From the NCBI RefSeq assembly GCF_001544835.2, contig NZ_FCNX02000004.1, positions 342,950 to 406,949 of the forward strand: 64,000 nt of DNA, written 5' to 3'. Within the stretch, counting starts at the first letter, position 1; each line of letters opens with the position of its first letter. This DNA is from Caballeronia fortuita. GTDB lineage: Bacteria > Pseudomonadota > Gammaproteobacteria > Burkholderiales > Burkholderiaceae. Position numbers and translations under genes: made by a program. Of this stretch, positions 61,850-64,000 are shown piece by piece. The notes under the pieces were generated by a model that worked only from the letters and a program-made list of their open reading frames with translations, searched no databases and had not been told where the DNA came from.

Positions 61850-63709
61850 TCAATCGTCGAGCAGGGACAGATCGCGCACCGCGCCCTTATCCGCTGACAT
61901 CACTAATTTCGCATACGCCTTCAAAGCCGCCGACACCTTGCGCGGACGCGGCTTCGCCGGCTTCCACCCCTTCGCGTTCTGCTCTTCGCGACGGCGCGCG
62001 AGTTCGTCGTCGGAGAGCAATACGTCGATCGTGCGATTCGGAATGTCGATGCGAATCTTGTCGCCGTCGCGCACGAGGCCGATGGCGCCGCCCGCCGCTG
62101 CTTCGGGCGAGCAATGACCGATCGAAAGCCCCGACGTGCCGCCCGAAAAACGTCCGTCCGTCAGCAACGCGCACGCCTTGCCGAGACCCTTCGACTTGAT
62201 ATAGCTCGTCGGATACAGCATTTCCTGCATGCCGGGGCCGCCCTTCGGACCTTCGTATCGAACAATGACGACATCGCCGGCCTTGACCTTGTCGTTCAGG
62301 ATGTTCTCGACGGCTTCGTCCTGCGATTCGGTCACGTGCGCCGTGCCTTCGAACACGAGAATGCTTTCATCGACGCCCGCCGTCTTCACGACGCAGCCAT
62401 CGAGCGCGATGTTGCCCGTCAGCACAGCAAGGCCGCCTTCCTTCGAGAACGCGTGCTCGTAGGAACGGATGCAGCCTTCGGCGCGATCGGTATCGAGACT
62501 CGGCCAGCGCGTGTTCTGGCTGAACGCGACTTGCGTCGGCACGCCAGCGGGACCGGCCATGTAGAACGTCTTCACGGCTTCATCGTCGGTGACCTTGACG
62601 TCCCACTGCGCGAGCGCATCTTTCAGCGTCGGCGCATGCACGGTCGGCACGTCGGTATGCAGCTTCCCTGCACGATCCAGTTCGCCCAGGATCGCCATGA
62701 TGCCGCCCGCGCGATGCACGTCCTCGATGTGATACTTGTTCGTGTTCGGCGCGACCTTGCACAGTTGCGGCACGGTGCGCGAAAGACGATCGATGTCCTT
62801 CATCGTGAAGTCGATCTCCGCTTCGCGCGCGATCGCCAGCAGGTGAAGGATCGTGTTGGTCGAACCGCCCATCGCGATATCGAGCGTCATCGCGTTTTCG
62901 AATGCCTTGAAGCCGACCGAGCGCGGCAGCACGCGCGCTTCTTCCTGCTCGTAATAACGGCGCGCCAGTTCGACGATGCCGCGTCCCGCGCGCTTGAACA
63001 ACTGCTCGCGGTCGGCGTGCGTCGCGACGACGGTGCCGTTGCCGGGCAGCGAGAGGCCGAGCGCTTCGGTGAGGCAGTTCATCGAGTTGGCCGTGAACAT
63101 GCCCGAGCACGAGCCGCACGTCGGGCACGCGGAGCGTTCGACTTCGGCGACTTCGGCATCGGAATACGACTGGTCGGCGGCAATCACCATTGCGTCGACG
63201 AGATCGAGCTTCTTCAGTTCGATGGCCTTCGTCTTCGGATTCGCAAGGCGCGTCTTGCCCGCTTCCATCGGCCCGCCCGACACGAAGATCACCGGGATAT
63301 TCAGGCGCATCGCGGCCATCAACATGCCCGGCGTGATCTTGTCGCAGTTCGAGATGCAAACCATCGCATCGGCGCAGTGCGCGTTGACCATGTACTCGAC
63401 CGAATCCGCGATGATGTCGCGGCTCGGCAACGAGTAGAGCATGCCGTCGTGGCCCATCGCGATGCCGTCATCGACCGCGATCGTGTTGAATTCCTTCGCG
63501 ACGCCGCCCGCGGCCTCGATCTCGCGCGCGACGAGCTGGCCCAGGTCCTTCAGATGGACGTGGCCCGGCACGAACTGGGTGAACGAATTGACGACGGCGA
63601 TGATCGGCTTCGAGAAGTCTTCGTCTTTCATGCCGGTCGCCCGCCAGAGCGAGCGAGCGCCCGCCATGTTGCGTCCGGCGGTGGAAGTTTTGGAACGGTA
63701 TGTGGGCAT
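61850..63709 (-). CDS. ilvD: Dihydroxy-acid dehydratase
   Basis: A 619-residue enzyme, the family's usual length. Converts 2,3-dihydroxy-isovalerate or -methylvalerate to 2-keto acids in valine and isoleucine synthesis, also needed for pantothenate. Fe-S cluster and catalytic motifs: [68 protein letters not shown]. The ATG at 63709 ([20 protein letters not shown]) is the usual start; a start 39 bases earlier is unlikely. Monocistronic, ending in a terminator. Confidence 0.96.
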   Translation of the reverse strand: MPTYRSKTSTAGRNMAGARSLWRATGMKDEDFSKPIIAVVNSFTQFVPGHVHLKDLGQLVAREIEAAGGVAKEFNTIAVDDGIAMGHDGMLYSLPSRDIIADSVEYMVNAHCADAMVCISNCDKITPGMLMAAMRLNIPVIFVSGGPMEAGKTRLANPKTKAIELKKLDLVDAMVIAADQSYSDAEVAEVERSACPTCGSCSGMFTANSMNCLTEALGLSLPGNGTVVATHADREQLFKRAGRGIVELARRYYEQEEARVLPRSVGFKAFENAMTLDIAMGGSTNTILHLLAIAREAEIDFTMKDIDRLSRTVPQLCKVAPNTNKYHIEDVHRAGGIMAILGELDRAGKLHTDVPTVHAPTLKDALAQWDVKVTDDEAVKTFYMAGPAGVPTQVAFSQNTRWPSLDTDRAEGCIRSYEHAFSKEGGLAVLTGNIALDGCVVKTAGVDESILVFEGTAHVTESQDEAVENILNDKVKAGDVVIVRYEGPKGGPGMQEMLYPTSYIKSKGLGKACALLTDGRFSGGTSGLSIGHCSPEAAAGGAIGLVRDGDKIRIDIPNRTIDVLLSDDELARRREEQNAKGWKPAKPRPRKVSAALKAYAKLVMSADKGAVRDLSLLDD

Positions 63710-63867
63710 CGTGGTGGCTATTGAATTCGCGGAATGAAAGCGGGCCACGAGGGGTGAGGGCCCTTGCGCCTGAGCCGGCGACCTTTTGGGTCTTCTGCAT
63801 CGGAAAGGCGGGAGTTTTCGAGATTATCCCATACCTGCTTCGTCCAATCCGCTTCGCCGCGCCCGCT

Positions 63868-63903
63868 AAAAAAATGGCGCAGCCCCTTCCGAAGCTGCGC
63901 CAT
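63868..63903 (-). terminator. Intrinsic terminator of sdhB
   Basis: A 10-bp inverted repeat, ATGGCGCAGC (63874-63883) and GCTGCGCCAT (63894-63903), sits 20 bases after the sdhB stop. It is followed, in the minus direction, by seven T residues (AAAAAAA at 63868-63874 on plus). It ends the sdh transcript before the ilvD promoter region. Confidence 0.85.
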
Positions 63904-63923
63904 CTCGTCATGCGATCACGTCG

Positions 63924-64000
63924 TCAAACCGCCCGGCGCACCATCAATTCCTTGATCTTGCCGATCGCCTTGGTCGGGTTGAGCCCCTTCGGGCACACGT
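63924..64000 (-). CDS. sdhB: Succinate dehydrogenase iron-sulfur subunit, C-terminal 24 residues
   Basis: The visible end reads VCPKGLNPTKAIGKIKELMV followed by RRAV and a TGA at 63924-63926. CPKGLNPTKAI is the conserved ending of SdhB, carrying one Cys of the 3Fe-4S cluster. The gene enters from beyond the window edge. The terminator directly follows, so no further sdh or gltA gene lies downstream of it here. Confidence 0.88.
   Translation of the reverse strand, partial: VCPKGLNPTKAIGKIKELMVRRAV

Noticed and set aside
1..64000. CRISPR arrays, prophage, integrons, rRNA or further tRNAs
   Set aside because: No spaced direct repeats, integrase or additional cloverleaf was seen; only tRNA-Leu is supported.

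Overview
The window is high-GC DNA from a beta-proteobacterium of the Burkholderiaceae, most likely Caballeronia or Paraburkholderia. The evidence is the strong codon bias, the dense metabolic and transport gene content, the many LysR regulators and ABC transporters, and the near-canonical IlvD and SdhB sequences. No replication origin, phage, integrase, transposase or CRISPR array is visible. The placement is an inference from protein style, not from a database search.

Layout. 1-3974: the end of an Lrp/AsnC regulator and its terminator, then a catabolic operon (tartrate/D-malate dehydrogenase, succinate-semialdehyde-type dehydrogenase, aspartoacylase-like hydrolase). 3992-4612: a roughly 620-bp imperfect palindrome with no credible gene. 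4786-17146: a long leftward amine or amino-acid uptake and oxidation cluster: aldehyde dehydrogenase, type II HAD hydrolase, PuuB-like oxidase, a peptide-type ABC transporter with a fused double ATPase, a three-subunit HcnABC/opine-oxidase-like flavin dehydrogenase, and a bare AraC-type DNA-binding domain. 17392-26736: GNAT enzyme, YbdG-like MscS channel, tRNA-Leu(GAG), a LysR gene that ends inside that tRNA on the other strand, NDH-2-like dehydrogenase, a small exported protein, a solitary NuoM paralogue, a DAACS symporter and a lone GltI-like binding protein. 26747-39408: diguanylate cyclase, a fatty-acid/acyl-CoA degradation operon with divergent LysR, EamA exporter with divergent LysR, a ribbon-helix-helix gene coupled to a chorismatase, and a hybrid sensor kinase.

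40029-56235 is the most distinctive part, a large organosulfur-scavenging region. It carries two complete SsuABC-type transporters, three LLM-class flavin monooxygenases, two SfnB/DszC-like acyl-CoA-dehydrogenase-fold enzymes, an FMN reductase, an SDR lacking the catalytic Tyr and Lys, and a four-domain rhodanese protein with one active-site Cys. A glycosyltransferase-like gene of unknown role sits inside it. The expected logic is import of sulfonates, sulfones or sulfur heterocycles, C-S cleavage with FMNH2 supplied by the reductase or nitroreductase, and handling of the released sulfur by the rhodanese.

56257-64000: a small unknown gene, Bcr/CflA drug exporter, DUF2278 protein, divergent CHAD and NUDIX genes, BON-domain periplasmic protein, the tail of a decayed lysR gene, a beta-hydroxyacid dehydrogenase, ilvD with terminator, and the 3' end of sdhB with terminator.
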